16,595 nt of DNA from an uncultured Oscillospiraceae bacterium (GCA_900556525.1 USOZ01000015.1:1-16595), one strand, 5' to 3'; positions 1 through 8,310 are shown, counted from the first letter of the stretch. The notes: generated from the sequence alone by a model not told the origin. Program-made: numbers and translations.

Positions 1-506
1 ATAAGGAACAGACCCATAGGAGTTGCGATATAAGGGAGCGTTATCGCGAGGTATGTGTCGATAAGACCGATTTTCGCCATAACCATGTACTGCATGATAA
101 AGAGAACCGTACTGGTAAAGAGGAGGGCGATTTCGATTATCTTGTTGAGCACCTTTTTTCCGGGGAAATTTACCTTCGAGAGGGCATATGCCGCGGACGA
201 CGCGAAGATAAGCTGTGTAACGGTTACGACAACCGCAACGAAAATGGAGTTAAATATGTAACGCGAGAAAGGAACCCACATATTCGACGCCGTATTCATA
301 AGGTCTACGAAGTTCTGGTTCGTAGGCGCCATAGCGTAAAGCTTAGGCGGGAAGAGGAACAGTTCCTCCGGGGGCTTGATGGACTGAATAACTGAAAGAT
401 AGATCGGGAAAAGCATAAACAGTCCGAGTAAAGTTAAGAGTATAAATATGGCAATATCTCCGCCGAGGCTTCCGCCATATTTTTTTCTGGATTTTTTAAT
501 CCTCAT
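1..506 (-). CDS. Carbohydrate ABC transporter permease, MalG type (3' end beyond window)
   Basis: Inner subunit of a sugar-type ABC importer in the cytoplasmic membrane. I translated the open frame leftwards from an ATG at 506. It begins MRIKKSRKKYGG, has a basic N-terminus, then a first membrane segment (about residues 19-37, ending LFPIYLSVIQS) followed by the 'S-x-K-P-P-E-E-L-F-L-F-P-P' loop typical of MalG/UgpE-type permeases. Further hydrophobic segments follow the N-F-V-D-L-M-N-T-A-S-N and S-R-Y-I-F-N-S motifs. About 168 residues are visible. The C-terminal part, with the EAA loop that contacts the ATPase, lies outside the window. A GAAAGGA ribosome binding site precedes the ATG. It starts 36 bp after the stop of the other permease and is probably co-transcribed with it. 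The substrate cannot be told from the sequence. Confidence 0.88.
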   Translation of the reverse strand, partial: MRIKKSRKKYGGSLGGDIAIFILLTLLGLFMLFPIYLSVIQSIKPPEELFLFPPKLYAMAPTNQNFVDLMNTASNMWVPFSRYIFNSIFVAVVVTVTQLIFASSAAYALSKVNFPGKKVLNKIIEIALLFTSTVLFIMQYMVMAKIGLIDTYLAITLPYIATPMGLFL

Positions 507-542
507 GACTACCGTCCTTTCAGAATAATTTATTTTTTTCGT

Positions 543-1478
543 TTAGTCGAGATATTTTCCGAGTATCTTCTTGATACCCCAGTTTGCAAAGAGCATTACC
601 GCAAACAGTACGAAGCATATTGCCGCGGAATATCCCATTTCATATCTGATAGAACCGTAATCGTATGCGTGGGTCATTATCGTATGACCTGCGTAGTCGG
701 TAGTCGGGAAAGCGGTCAGGAATCGACCGATATCGCCGGCTGTAAACGAGCTTGTTATCTGCATAACCGCTGCGAATAAGAGCTGCGGACCCATTGCGGG
801 GATAGTTACGTAGATAAGCTCCTGCGCTCTGTTCTTGATACCCTCGATAGCGCCCGCTTCATAACGGTCGCGCGGGATACCCTGAAGACCTGCGCGTATT
901 GCAAGGAAGCCTGCGCCAAGCGCCATCCAGAGCTGAACCACGATAAGAACGCCCATAATGTAGTTCGCGTCGGTGAGCCACTGTATCGCTCCGTTCGTGA
1001 TACCGAGGTTGATAAGGTATGCGTTCGCAATACCGTAGGTATCGCCGGAGAAGATAAGCTGCCATGTCGAGTAAATATTACCCGCAAGCGTAGGCGCATA
1101 GAAAACGAATGTGAAGAAGGTCTTTAACGGACCGGGAAGCTCGTTGATGAGCCAAGCAAGGATAAAGCAAAGGAAGTAGCTGAGCGGTCCGGTTACGACT
1201 GCGAATACAAGCGTATTTTCGATTGCCTTTAAGAATACCTCATCCTCGAGGAACAGCGAGTAGAAGTTTGAAAGTCCTACCCACTGAGGGAACTGCGCCA
1301 TATTGAAGTTCGTAAAGCCCATAGGCAGCGAAATCAATACGGGAATTACCGTAAAGATGAGAAACAGGATAAAGAACGGAGCGATAAGCCCGTAGACTCC
1401 TATATTTCTCCTCATCTGCATCAAAGTATACCGGAACTTATTGTCCTCAATATACATTGTCTGTTCTTTTTTAGCCAA
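543..1478 (-). CDS. Carbohydrate ABC transporter permease, MalF/UgpA type
   Basis: Membrane subunit of a binding-protein-dependent sugar importer, partner of the MalG-type permease just downstream. The 311 residues match the usual length of small MalF-type permeases without the large periplasmic loop. A first membrane segment lies at about 28-50, with further segments near 86-110, 118-138, 173-195, 230-250 and 280-300. The EAA loop that docks on the ATPase is at about 207-229 (Y-E-A-G-A-I-E-G-I-K-N ... T-I-P). The start is a TTG at 1478: GAGGAGG lies nine bases upstream of it, while the first ATG (residue 8) lies too far from that site. The gap to the preceding binding-protein gene is 32 bp, which supports one operon. 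Confidence 0.92.
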   Translation of the reverse strand: MAKKEQTMYIEDNKFRYTLMQMRRNIGVYGLIAPFFILFLIFTVIPVLISLPMGFTNFNMAQFPQWVGLSNFYSLFLEDEVFLKAIENTLVFAVVTGPLSYFLCFILAWLINELPGPLKTFFTFVFYAPTLAGNIYSTWQLIFSGDTYGIANAYLINLGITNGAIQWLTDANYIMGVLIVVQLWMALGAGFLAIRAGLQGIPRDRYEAGAIEGIKNRAQELIYVTIPAMGPQLLFAAVMQITSSFTAGDIGRFLTAFPTTDYAGHTIMTHAYDYGSIRYEMGYSAAICFVLFAVMLFANWGIKKILGKYLD

Positions 1479-1510
1479 AACTCGATTCCTCCTCTTTGTA
1501 AGTTCCGCGT

Positions 1511-4486
1511 TTACTTGCCGAATGTTGCAAGATCGGCATTCTTTCTTTCGATTTCGGAGTTGATGTCTCTGTTATAGGAAGAAAGAGCATATCTCGGATT
1601 CCATGTGTCGTTTACGACTGCACGGAACGCGTTCTTGACATGGCGTGTAGTTGCATAGGAAGCGGGGATTATCGGAATTTCCACGGTCTGATTCATCTGA
1701 GTCGAAATCTTGGTGTATTCCGCTGTGGACCACGGGAGCTGTGCAAGTGCGTTTACGTTTGCCGTGTCGAAACGTCCCATCTGACCCATCTGTCCTTCAA
1801 TGGTACGTCCGTACTGAACCATAACTTCGTCGGAAGTGAACCACTTTATAAAGGACCATGCCGCGTTAATGTCGGGGCACTTATTAAAGATAACCGCGCC
1901 CGCGCTGCCTGAGTTAGCCGCGTGTGAAATTTCGCCCGTCTTGTTGCCGTTTTCGTCGGTAACAGGCGTTCCGGGAACTAAGGTGAAGTCCCATAAGCCC
2001 TTGATTTCAGGAGCGGAAACCGTAAGCTGGTTAAAGAATGTGTAGTTCTGGATAATTATAGGCATTTCGCCTGTTCTGAAACGTGAGAAAGCATCGTAAG
2101 TCTGTTCAAAGTCGTAAATCGTGTAGAAATCTGTCCACTGCTTGAACGCGTCAACAACGGTTTTCTTGTCATACGTTGTCTTTGTGAGGTCGTCGTTATA
2201 CATATTGTTGCCGGTCTGTAAAACGAGCATTGAGAACGTATCGCCCGATTCAAATACCGAGCTGGAGAGGTTCGACGTCGGTGAAAGAAGTCCGACTGTC
2301 AGGTAAGAACGCTGTAAAACAGGGATAATGTCGATAAGTTCATCCCAAGTCTGCGGAATTTTTGAAACATTGAGTTCTTCAAGAATATCCGTGCGGTAGA
2401 ACATCATCGGGAACGACTGCGAAACGGGCAGACCGTAAACGCCGTCGCGGTATGTGTAAAGAGTCATGATATTATCGGTAAATCTGCTCTTTACGATTTC
2501 TTCATAGTCGTTGAATGTCGAAATATCAACAAGCAGGTCACGCGCCGCACACTGTATCGGGAAGTCGCCGCCGAGGAACAGCGCAACATCGGGTCCCTTT
2601 CCTGCGAGGGTCGCTTCAAGGATACCGCCCTGTACGAGGTTGATTGAAATGTTGACGCCCTGATTGTTCTGGTTAAAGTCGTTATCTACGAGATCCTTTA
2701 CAACGGTCGCCTGGTCACGTCCGAGCGAGACCCAAACGTTGATGGACTTTTCGGAAGAGTCCGAAAGCATCGTGTAATCCTCAAAGAACGAGCCGATAAA
2801 CGACTGGAAGCCGAATGCAAATTCTTCAAAGAAGTTTCCGTTCGGTGCGGAAGGCTTTTCGTTCTTCGTGTAGATCTCAATGTAGTCAAGCTCAAGGGGC
2901 TGATCGCGGTAGTCTCTCATCCAAGCGGATACGGACGCAATGTAATCCTTGAGAGTGCTTACCATTGTCGGGATATCGTCGCGCTTATCGCAGCAGCGCT
3001 GTAAGATAACTGCAAGCGACTGAAGCGAAGAAGCTTCAGAACCCTGACCGAGCTTTTCAATGTTAGCCTTTTCAGCGTAGAGAGTTTCGATAGCGCTTTC
3101 AAAATTCGGGATAAGTTCCGGAATCTGAATATCAACCATGTAGTCGTTGTATTCGTCGGGGTCCGGACCTGTTATCATAAGGATTCGTCTGTAGTAGTAG
3201 TTAAGCGTATAAACGAGGTCGTCAAGTCTGCGCATGATCTCGCCGATGTCGCCGGGAACAGCTTCCATTGTAATGGTATGTTCGCCCGCTTCAAGGTAAA
3301 GATACATATCTTCGCCGTTGTCGTCCTTGAGCGTCTGGGTATACCAGTTTGCGTCGTAGGGGAAGCCTACGCAGTTCATTGTCTTATTCGGAACAACTCC
3401 GTCGATATAAATACGGCGGTTGGAATAAAATCCGCGCATTGTGTTCTGTCTTGCCTTGAAAGCGAAGCGATAATAGCCGTCGTTAGGAACGGTAAAATTC
3501 CATGTGATAGCCTGCGTCGATTTCTTCCAAGTCGCGCTGCCTATTGTGTTATAGCGCTGCTTTGTCGGGTGCGACGGACTTGTTTTGCTCGAAGTTCTGT
3601 CGTATGTTGCATAAAGTGTAGAGGAATTTTTATACAGAGGCGACTCCGCCTGAATGAGAATTGTCTTTGTTCCGATAGAATTCTCATTTGTGAGAGCGGG
3701 CGTTTCTATATTCGAGGGCTTTTCATAATCGGGAAGCTCCTCATAATTTTTAAAGGTAATTGTTTTAAGGGCAATATTGGTACGGATACCCTCAAGGGTA
3801 AGGGTATGAGATCCCTTTTCAAGATAGAATATGTAAGGATCGTTAAAAAGACCTTCCTTATCCTTTATGGGATAAGTTACCCACATATCCTTTTCGACCT
3901 GAGTAGGTTTAAGGTCGTTATCGCGGCTATCCTTACGGATCGCGGTAGCGTCTACCCAATAACGGTCGAGAGTAATATCCTTACATGCCGTAAAAGGATA
4001 ATCCCCGTCGATCTTTATTCCTATATCAACGGTCGTGCTCTTTCCCGAAATCGTGTAATACAGCATTTCCATGTTGTAAATACCGGTTTCTTCAACTTCA
4101 AAACTGAAGTTTAACTGTCCCTGGTTATTTGTCCAGACGAAGCAGCCGTTTTCTCCCTCATAAACTTCCTCAACGGAATATTCGGGATAACCGCCCTCCG
4201 CGTCCTCGGAAACCTCAGCGTTTTTCGCTTCAATAACGATTTCCTTGTTGGGGGCTTTTTCTCCGCTGTACTTTGTATAATACGCGCTGTATGTATTATC
4301 GCGGTTTCCCGTGCTCATGATATTGGTGATCGTAGAGATCTCCTCTTCTTCGCCGGAATTTTCCGCAGTCTGAACCTGTTCCGTTTCAACCGCTGTTTCT
4401 TCCTCTGCAAAAACAACAGGCTGTGCGGTAACCAGGATTGCCGCTGCAAGCGCCGCAGCGAGCATTTGTTTTTTCTTGTTGCCCAA
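1511..4486 (-). CDS. Large exported solute-binding protein with two N-terminal carbohydrate-binding-like domains
   Basis: Extracellular receptor of the sugar-type ABC importer encoded just downstream. I place the start at a TTG at 4486 (991 residues): AAGGTGGAG lies about six bases upstream, and the protein then opens with a clean signal peptide (G-N-K-K-K-Q, a hydrophobic alanine-rich core, and VVFA before E-E-E). A longer frame from an ATG at 4531 overlaps the previous stop but has no good ribosome binding site and would bury the signal peptide. Seen from the TTG start: acidic linker 28-60; two beta-rich domains at about 81-248 and 273-428, each with an aromatic 'GYYRF/GIYNMEM' strand and a 'LE-G-H-T-[IL]-T-[LM]-E' ending, like CBM6/35-type modules; a helical section at 429-575; and a family-1 solute-binding domain from about 581 to 970 containing G-K-G-P-D-V-A-L-F-L-G-G-D. 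No lipobox cysteine is present. Domain names are inferred from sequence feel; the C-terminal binding domain is the firmest. Confidence 0.88.
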   Translation of the reverse strand: MGNKKKQMLAAALAAAILVTAQPVVFAEEETAVETEQVQTAENSGEEEEISTITNIMSTGNRDNTYSAYYTKYSGEKAPNKEIVIEAKNAEVSEDAEGGYPEYSVEEVYEGENGCFVWTNNQGQLNFSFEVEETGIYNMEMLYYTISGKSTTVDIGIKIDGDYPFTACKDITLDRYWVDATAIRKDSRDNDLKPTQVEKDMWVTYPIKDKEGLFNDPYIFYLEKGSHTLTLEGIRTNIALKTITFKNYEELPDYEKPSNIETPALTNENSIGTKTILIQAESPLYKNSSTLYATYDRTSSKTSPSHPTKQRYNTIGSATWKKSTQAITWNFTVPNDGYYRFAFKARQNTMRGFYSNRRIYIDGVVPNKTMNCVGFPYDANWYTQTLKDDNGEDMYLYLEAGEHTITMEAVPGDIGEIMRRLDDLVYTLNYYYRRILMITGPDPDEYNDYMVDIQIPELIPNFESAIETLYAEKANIEKLGQGSEASSLQSLAVILQRCCDKRDDIPTMVSTLKDYIASVSAWMRDYRDQPLELDYIEIYTKNEKPSAPNGNFFEEFAFGFQSFIGSFFEDYTMLSDSSEKSINVWVSLGRDQATVVKDLVDNDFNQNNQGVNISINLVQGGILEATLAGKGPDVALFLGGDFPIQCAARDLLVDISTFNDYEEIVKSRFTDNIMTLYTYRDGVYGLPVSQSFPMMFYRTDILEELNVSKIPQTWDELIDIIPVLQRSYLTVGLLSPTSNLSSSVFESGDTFSMLVLQTGNNMYNDDLTKTTYDKKTVVDAFKQWTDFYTIYDFEQTYDAFSRFRTGEMPIIIQNYTFFNQLTVSAPEIKGLWDFTLVPGTPVTDENGNKTGEISHAANSGSAGAVIFNKCPDINAAWSFIKWFTSDEVMVQYGRTIEGQMGQMGRFDTANVNALAQLPWSTAEYTKISTQMNQTVEIPIIPASYATTRHVKNAFRAVVNDTWNPRYALSSYNRDINSEIERKNADLATFGK

Positions 4487-4530
4487 AATTAGCTCCACCT
4501 TTCTCTTTGACTTAACCCTTGTGAAAAGCA

Positions 4531-5472
4531 TTACTGCTTATAAATAGAAATTTTATCTCCCTCAAGCTCTACGCAGACCTTATCTCCGCCCTTTATTCCG
4601 AGGGCTTCGAGGTAGGCTCTCGGAATCTGAAGCCTTCCTGCTCGGTCAAGAACTATCAGTTCGTCATGACTCTGATTTTCCTGCATTGCCCGAATTTCGT
4701 TCTGCTGTAATTCGCTGAGCTTTTCAAAAGAAATCCCTTCGTATGAAACAGGTTTTCTTCTTATAAGCTCGCTTGAGGTCTTACCGTCCCGTATCGCTAC
4801 GACGCGGTCTATTGATTTCGAGAGATTTGTGTCATGGGTAACGATGATCACCGTAACTCCCGTTTCTTTATTTAAACGTTTAAAAACGTCTAAAACATTG
4901 TTAGCGGTCTTTGTGTCAACAGCTCCCGTCGGCTCGTCTGCAAGCAGCAGCTTCGGGTTATTGCTCAGCGCTATTGCGATTGCGCAGCGCTGCTGTTCAC
5001 CGCCTGACATCTGACCTAAAAGTGAATTTTTTCTCGCCGAAAGTCCGACCATATTGAGCAGCTCTTCCGCTCTCTTTCTGCGGTTGCTGTAACCGCTCAG
5101 AAGCATCGGCATTTCGACATTTTCAACGGCGGTAAGATATGGGATAAGGTTTCTTGCTTTTTTCTGCCATACAAATCCGACCGTTCGCCGTTTATACTCG
5201 ATAAGCTCTTTTTCCCCGAGCTTCAGCATATCCTTTCCGTCGATAAAAAGACTTCCCGCCGAGGGTTTATCCAATCCGCCGAGCATATTCAGCAGCGTGG
5301 ATTTTCCCGAGCCGGACGCTCCGACGATTCCCATTATCTCGCCGCGCTCAACGGTAAGATCAAGTCCCTGGAGCGCCATAACTTCAACTTCGGTAGTCTT
5401 ATATATCTTAACGAGATTATCGCACCTCACCATTACATTTTCGGGAGGCGCGAGAAGAACTCTCTGCGGCAT
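4531..5472 (-). CDS. ABC transporter ATPase (MacB/LolD type) with C-terminal AbrB/SpoVT-like domain
   Basis: Cytoplasmic ATPase subunit of an ABC system. Visible motifs: Walker A GASGSGKST at 51-59, Q-loop glutamine 103, signature MSGGEQQR at 155-162 (usual L replaced by M), Walker B LLLADEPTG at 175-183 and H-loop His213. The spacing matches the FtsE/LolD/MacB group. The usual end is near residue 235. A linker follows, then residues 271-313 read like one swapped-hairpin AbrB/MazE strand set (L-D-R-A-G-R-L-Q-I-P-R, then L-G-I-K-G-G-D-K-V, then D-K-I-S-I-Y-K). Such domains usually dimerise and bind DNA; here it may instead dimerise the ATPase. AAGGAGG five bases before the ATG fixes the start. 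It begins 16 bp after the other ATPase gene and ends 44 bp before the binding-protein TTG start. Confidence 0.9.
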   Translation of the reverse strand: MPQRVLLAPPENVMVRCDNLVKIYKTTEVEVMALQGLDLTVERGEIMGIVGASGSGKSTLLNMLGGLDKPSAGSLFIDGKDMLKLGEKELIEYKRRTVGFVWQKKARNLIPYLTAVENVEMPMLLSGYSNRRKRAEELLNMVGLSARKNSLLGQMSGGEQQRCAIAIALSNNPKLLLADEPTGAVDTKTANNVLDVFKRLNKETGVTVIIVTHDTNLSKSIDRVVAIRDGKTSSELIRRKPVSYEGISFEKLSELQQNEIRAMQENQSHDELIVLDRAGRLQIPRAYLEALGIKGGDKVCVELEGDKISIYKQ

Positions 5473-5488
5473 ATATCCTCCTTATATA

Positions 5489-6190
5489 TTATAATGGTAT
5501 AGTGTTCTCGGTTATGTCCGTAATTTTTCCGTCGTCAAGCGTGTATACAACGTCCGCAAGCTCCATCATTGTTTCGTCATGCGTCGTCATAACAACGGTA
5601 ATTCCGTCCTCTCTGACGAGTTCGCGGAACAGCTTTACGACTGCGATACCTGTCTGCGTGTCAAGTGCTGCGGTAGGTTCGTCCGCGAAGATAATTTTCG
5701 GCTTATGAGCTACCGCGCGCGCTATCGCAACACGCTGCTGCTCGCCGCCCGAAAGCTCTCCGGGTCTGTGCTTCATTCTCTTTTCAAGACCGACTCTCGC
5801 CAGACATTCCTTTGCTCTTTTGCTTCTCTCGGAAATCGGCGTTCCCGCGAGCCTTAGCGCAAATTCAACGTTTTCGTAAGCGGTCATTGTCGAGATAAGC
5901 GCAACAGACTGAAAAACGAAAGCCAACTGCTTTCTGCGGAGCGTATCCCGCTTCGCGTCGCTCATCGCGCCTATATCTTCGCCGCAAAAGTAAACGTTAC
6001 CACCGTTCTGTCTATCCAGTGCGCCGAGAATATTTATGAGGGTGGTCTTACCCGAGCCTGAACGCCCTCTGAGGCACACCAACTTGCCTTCTCCTACCTC
6101 GATATTTATGTCGGTAAGCGCGTTTACAACACTTCCGTCGCCTATTTCAAAGCTTTTCGACACATTTTCTGCTTTTAAAATAACTTCCAT
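5489..6190 (-). CDS. ABC transporter ATPase, MacB/LolD type
   Basis: First gene of the left-hand operon; 233 residues, a standard length for a stand-alone ATPase of the FtsE/LolD/MacB group. Motifs: Walker A GRSGSGKTT at 42-50, Q-loop Gln94, signature LSGGEQQR at 146-153, Walker B IIFADEPT at 166-173 and H-loop His204. The N-terminal 'L-K-A-E-N-V-S-K-S-F' and the G-A-L-D-R-Q-N-G-G stretch are typical of ATPases that serve FtsX-like permeases (lipoprotein release, peptide or bacteriocin export). No FtsX-like permease is visible in the window. It probably pairs with the neighbouring ATPase as a heterodimer. AGAGGA precedes the ATG by a few bases. The promoter lies about 75 bp upstream. Confidence 0.92.
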   Translation of the reverse strand: MEVILKAENVSKSFEIGDGSVVNALTDINIEVGEGKLVCLRGRSGSGKTTLINILGALDRQNGGNVYFCGEDIGAMSDAKRDTLRRKQLAFVFQSVALISTMTAYENVEFALRLAGTPISERSKRAKECLARVGLEKRMKHRPGELSGGEQQRVAIARAVAHKPKIIFADEPTAALDTQTGIAVVKLFRELVREDGITVVMTTHDETMMELADVVYTLDDGKITDITENTIPL

Positions 6191-6264
6191 AGGCTTCCTC
6201 TTAAATAATTCGGTAGAAAAATTACTGCAAATTTAGCCGCAATCTGCCATATTGACACGGTACT

Positions 6265-6293
6265 ATTATATCAAATTTTATGCTTTTTGTCAA
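6265..6293 (-). promoter_or_regulatory. Consensus sigma-A promoter of the ABC operon
   Basis: On the minus strand TTGACA (6293-6288) and TATAAT (6270-6265) are separated by exactly 17 bases: a perfect vegetative promoter. Transcription would begin near 6258, giving a leader of about 68 bases before the ATPase gene at 6190. I see no clear operator or attenuator stem in the leader. Confidence 0.85.
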
Positions 6294-6533
6294 TATTTAT
6301 AAAAACATTTTACCCAAAATATGCGATTTGCTACATTCTGAACAATATACACAAATTTCATGTCAGAATTTCGTAAAAATACCGAATTTAAACATACATA
6401 TTGATTTAAAATACGCTTAAAACACAAGATATAGATAACTTTAAAATCCGTAATGTAAACGATTTAAAAATAAGTAAAAAAAAGTTTATCATTTTTCTTT
6501 TATTATTTTTTTTAGGTAACAATAGTTAAAAAA
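6294..6533. other. AT-rich spacer without a recognisable gene
   Basis: The space between the ABC operon promoter and the 3' end of the aldolase gene is very AT-rich. It carries several TTTAAA-type tracts (6387-6392, 6405-6410, 6440-6445, 6463-6468) and long A or T runs (for example 6475-6485 and 6504-6515). I see no open frame with a ribosome binding site, no RNA gene and no convincing terminator hairpin for the aldolase gene. Confidence 0.6.
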
Positions 6534-7214
6534 TTACAATCTGTATTTTTTATATCCGGGATGTCTTATAGGATATTTTTCTGCCAGTTTACAGCACTCC
6601 AAAATCTGCTCATGTTCAAGTTCCTTCGCCCCGCCGAGCAGCCGTGCAGTAAGGCTCACCTTTGCATAATGCTCCAGTGTTTCCATTCGGTAATACGCCT
6701 GAGTAAGATTCGTTCCGACCGTAAGCGCGCCGTGGTTTGCCAGCAGCACCGTGTCGTGAAATTCCAGAAAAGGCACGGCATTTTCCCCTACCCCCTCTGT
6801 TCCGGGCGTTGCATACGGCGCGATTGGCACAGAACCGAGAAACATTATCGCTTCAGACATTGCATAATCGTCGAGCGGAACGTGTGCGACCGCATATCCC
6901 GTCGCGGTCGGCGGGTGCGCGTGAACCACCGCCTTTATATCGGGTCGGCAGCGATAACAGCTTAGGTGCATTTTAAATTCCGACGACGGACGCGACCCAT
7001 CGGGACACTCTATGACCTCGTTTTTTTCGTTCATTTTCACAAGCATCTGCGGCGTCATATTCTTTTTGCTCACTCCCGTAGGAGTTGTTAAAAATACATT
7101 TTCAGCGATTTTTACGGAAATATTACCGTCGTTCGCCGCAACATACCCGCGCAGCCAGAGATTATACCCTATCTCGCAGATATACTCCCTTATTTTCTGT
7201 TCATTTTCGTTCAT
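6534..7214 (-). CDS. Class II aldolase/epimerase-family protein (FucA/AraD/MtnB superfamily)
   Basis: Zinc-dependent cytoplasmic enzyme that cleaves or epimerises a phosphorylated sugar. Residues counted from a GTG at 7220: N-D-G-N-I-S at 30-35 and T-P-T-G at 46-49 fit the phosphate-binding loops; S-S-E at 79-81 includes the likely catalytic Glu81; zinc ligands are His100 and His102 (H-A-H-P-P-T) and His163 (A-N-H-G-A-L). This pattern matches L-fuculose-1-phosphate aldolase best, but L-ribulose-5-phosphate 4-epimerase and methylthioribulose-1-phosphate dehydratase share it, so the substrate is open. I prefer the ATG at 7214 (226 residues): AGAGG lies nine bases before it and only three before the GTG. 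It is a single-gene unit with its own promoter; no other sugar-catabolic genes adjoin it. Confidence 0.88.
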   Translation of the reverse strand: MNENEQKIREYICEIGYNLWLRGYVAANDGNISVKIAENVFLTTPTGVSKKNMTPQMLVKMNEKNEVIECPDGSRPSSEFKMHLSCYRCRPDIKAVVHAHPPTATGYAVAHVPLDDYAMSEAIMFLGSVPIAPYATPGTEGVGENAVPFLEFHDTVLLANHGALTVGTNLTQAYYRMETLEHYAKVSLTARLLGGAKELEHEQILECCKLAEKYPIRHPGYKKYRL

Positions 7215-7250
7215 TTTCACATTCCTCTATGTAATCGTTTTACTGTAATT

Positions 7251-7279
7251 ATTGTACCACTTTTCTGCACATATTTCAA
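7251..7279 (-). promoter_or_regulatory. Promoter of the aldolase gene
   Basis: Minus strand: TTGAAA (7279-7274), 17 bases, TACAAT (7256-7251). Each hexamer has one departure from consensus. The predicted start of transcription near 7244 leaves about 30 bases of leader. It is divergent from the yicC promoter 28 bp away. Confidence 0.75.
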
Positions 7280-7306
7280 TACTTTTTTTCACTTTTACAA
7301 TTTTCA

Positions 7307-7335
7307 TTGACATTTTACGCACGCTATTATATAAT
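7307..7335 (+). promoter_or_regulatory. yicC: Consensus sigma-A promoter of yicC
   Basis: TTGACA (7307-7312), 17 bases, TATAAT (7330-7335): a perfect vegetative promoter. The -10 sits inside the 12-bp palindrome TATTATATAATA (7325-7336). The leader to the yicC start is about 60 bases. Confidence 0.85.
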
Positions 7336-7402
7336 AATGGTATAGGCTTCGCCGCTGAGATAATCGGAGAAGCCGCGAAAAAAATTAAAAGGAATGAAAA
7401 AA

Positions 7403-8281
7403 ATGTTAAAAAGCATGACCGGCTTCGGAAGAGAACGCCGCATTATCGGAGAATATGATATAAGCGTCGAAATACGCTCCGTGAACAGCCGTTATTTTGA
7501 ATTTAACGCGAAAATTCCGCGTTCCTGTCAGTTTCTCGAAGATAAGCTCAAAAATCTCGTAAAATCCGAGATAAGCCGCGGAAAAGTCGAACTCGGACTC
7601 TCAATCTACAATGTTCAGGGCAAAGAAACTTCCGTAAGCGTAAACAATCTCGTTGTTGAAAGCTATCTTAACGCCCTGCGCGAAACGGGAAAAAAATTCG
7701 GTCTTACCGATGATCTGTCGCTGAAAGATATATTCAGTATGACCGACGCTTTCACTATCGTCCGCCCCGAAGAGGACGAAGAATTTATCTGGAACGCTGT
7801 CCGCGAAGTTACCGAACCAGCGCTTAAAAACTTTATTGAAATGCGCGAAACCGAGGGAGAAAAGATGAAAGCCGACCTGCTCGAAAAGCTCGGCAACGTT
7901 GAACAGATGATTGACCGCGTGTGCATTTATTCCCCCGAAAATGTCGAAAATTACAGAAATCGCCTGCTTGAAAAAATGACCGAGCTGCTCTCCGACCGAA
8001 ATATCCCCGAACAGCGTATTCTTCTTGAAGCGGGGATTTTTGCCGAAAAAACAGCCGTTGATGAAGAAACAGTCCGCCTTAAAAGTCATTTTTCACAGTT
8101 CCGCTCAATGCTCGAAGCTAAAGAACCTGTCGGAAGAAAACTCGATTTTCTCGTTCAGGAGCTTAACCGCGAGGTAAATACTATAGGCTCAAAAGCGCAG
8201 AATTTGGAAATAACACGAATAGTTGTAGACGCTAAAAGTGAAATTGAGAAGATCCGCGAGCAGATACAGAATATTGAATAA
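7403..8281 (+). CDS. yicC: YicC/YloC family endoribonuclease
   Basis: Member of the YicC/YloC family, known as a single-strand-specific endoribonuclease affecting small-RNA turnover in E. coli. The N-terminus MLKSMTGFGR and the C-terminal G-R-K-L-D-F-L-V-Q-E-L-N-R-E block with N-T-I-G-S-K-A and I-V-V-D-A-K-S-E-I-E-K-I-R-E-Q are hallmarks of both family domains. I chose the ATG at 7403 (292 residues, the family norm): AAAAGGA lies nine bases upstream, whereas an ATG at 7394 directly abuts it. In many Firmicutes yicC is followed by remA and gmk; here it stands alone before dnaA, while the remA paralogue remB is found after recF. It is the first plus-strand gene, at the strand switch. Confidence 0.93.
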   Translation: MLKSMTGFGRERRIIGEYDISVEIRSVNSRYFEFNAKIPRSCQFLEDKLKNLVKSEISRGKVELGLSIYNVQGKETSVSVNNLVVESYLNALRETGKKFGLTDDLSLKDIFSMTDAFTIVRPEEDEEFIWNAVREVTEPALKNFIEMRETEGEKMKADLLEKLGNVEQMIDRVCIYSPENVENYRNRLLEKMTELLSDRNIPEQRILLEAGIFAEKTAVDEETVRLKSHFSQFRSMLEAKEPVGRKLDFLVQELNREVNTIGSKAQNLEITRIVVDAKSEIEKIREQIQNIE

Positions 8282-8310
8282 AAATTCTGCACTTTTTCCT
8301 GCAATTTTAT

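Noticed and set aside
3278-4114. 278-codon open frame on the plus strand
   Set aside because: Wholly antisense to the binding-protein gene, rich in cysteine and arginine and with no ribosome binding site; a shadow of the minus-strand codons.
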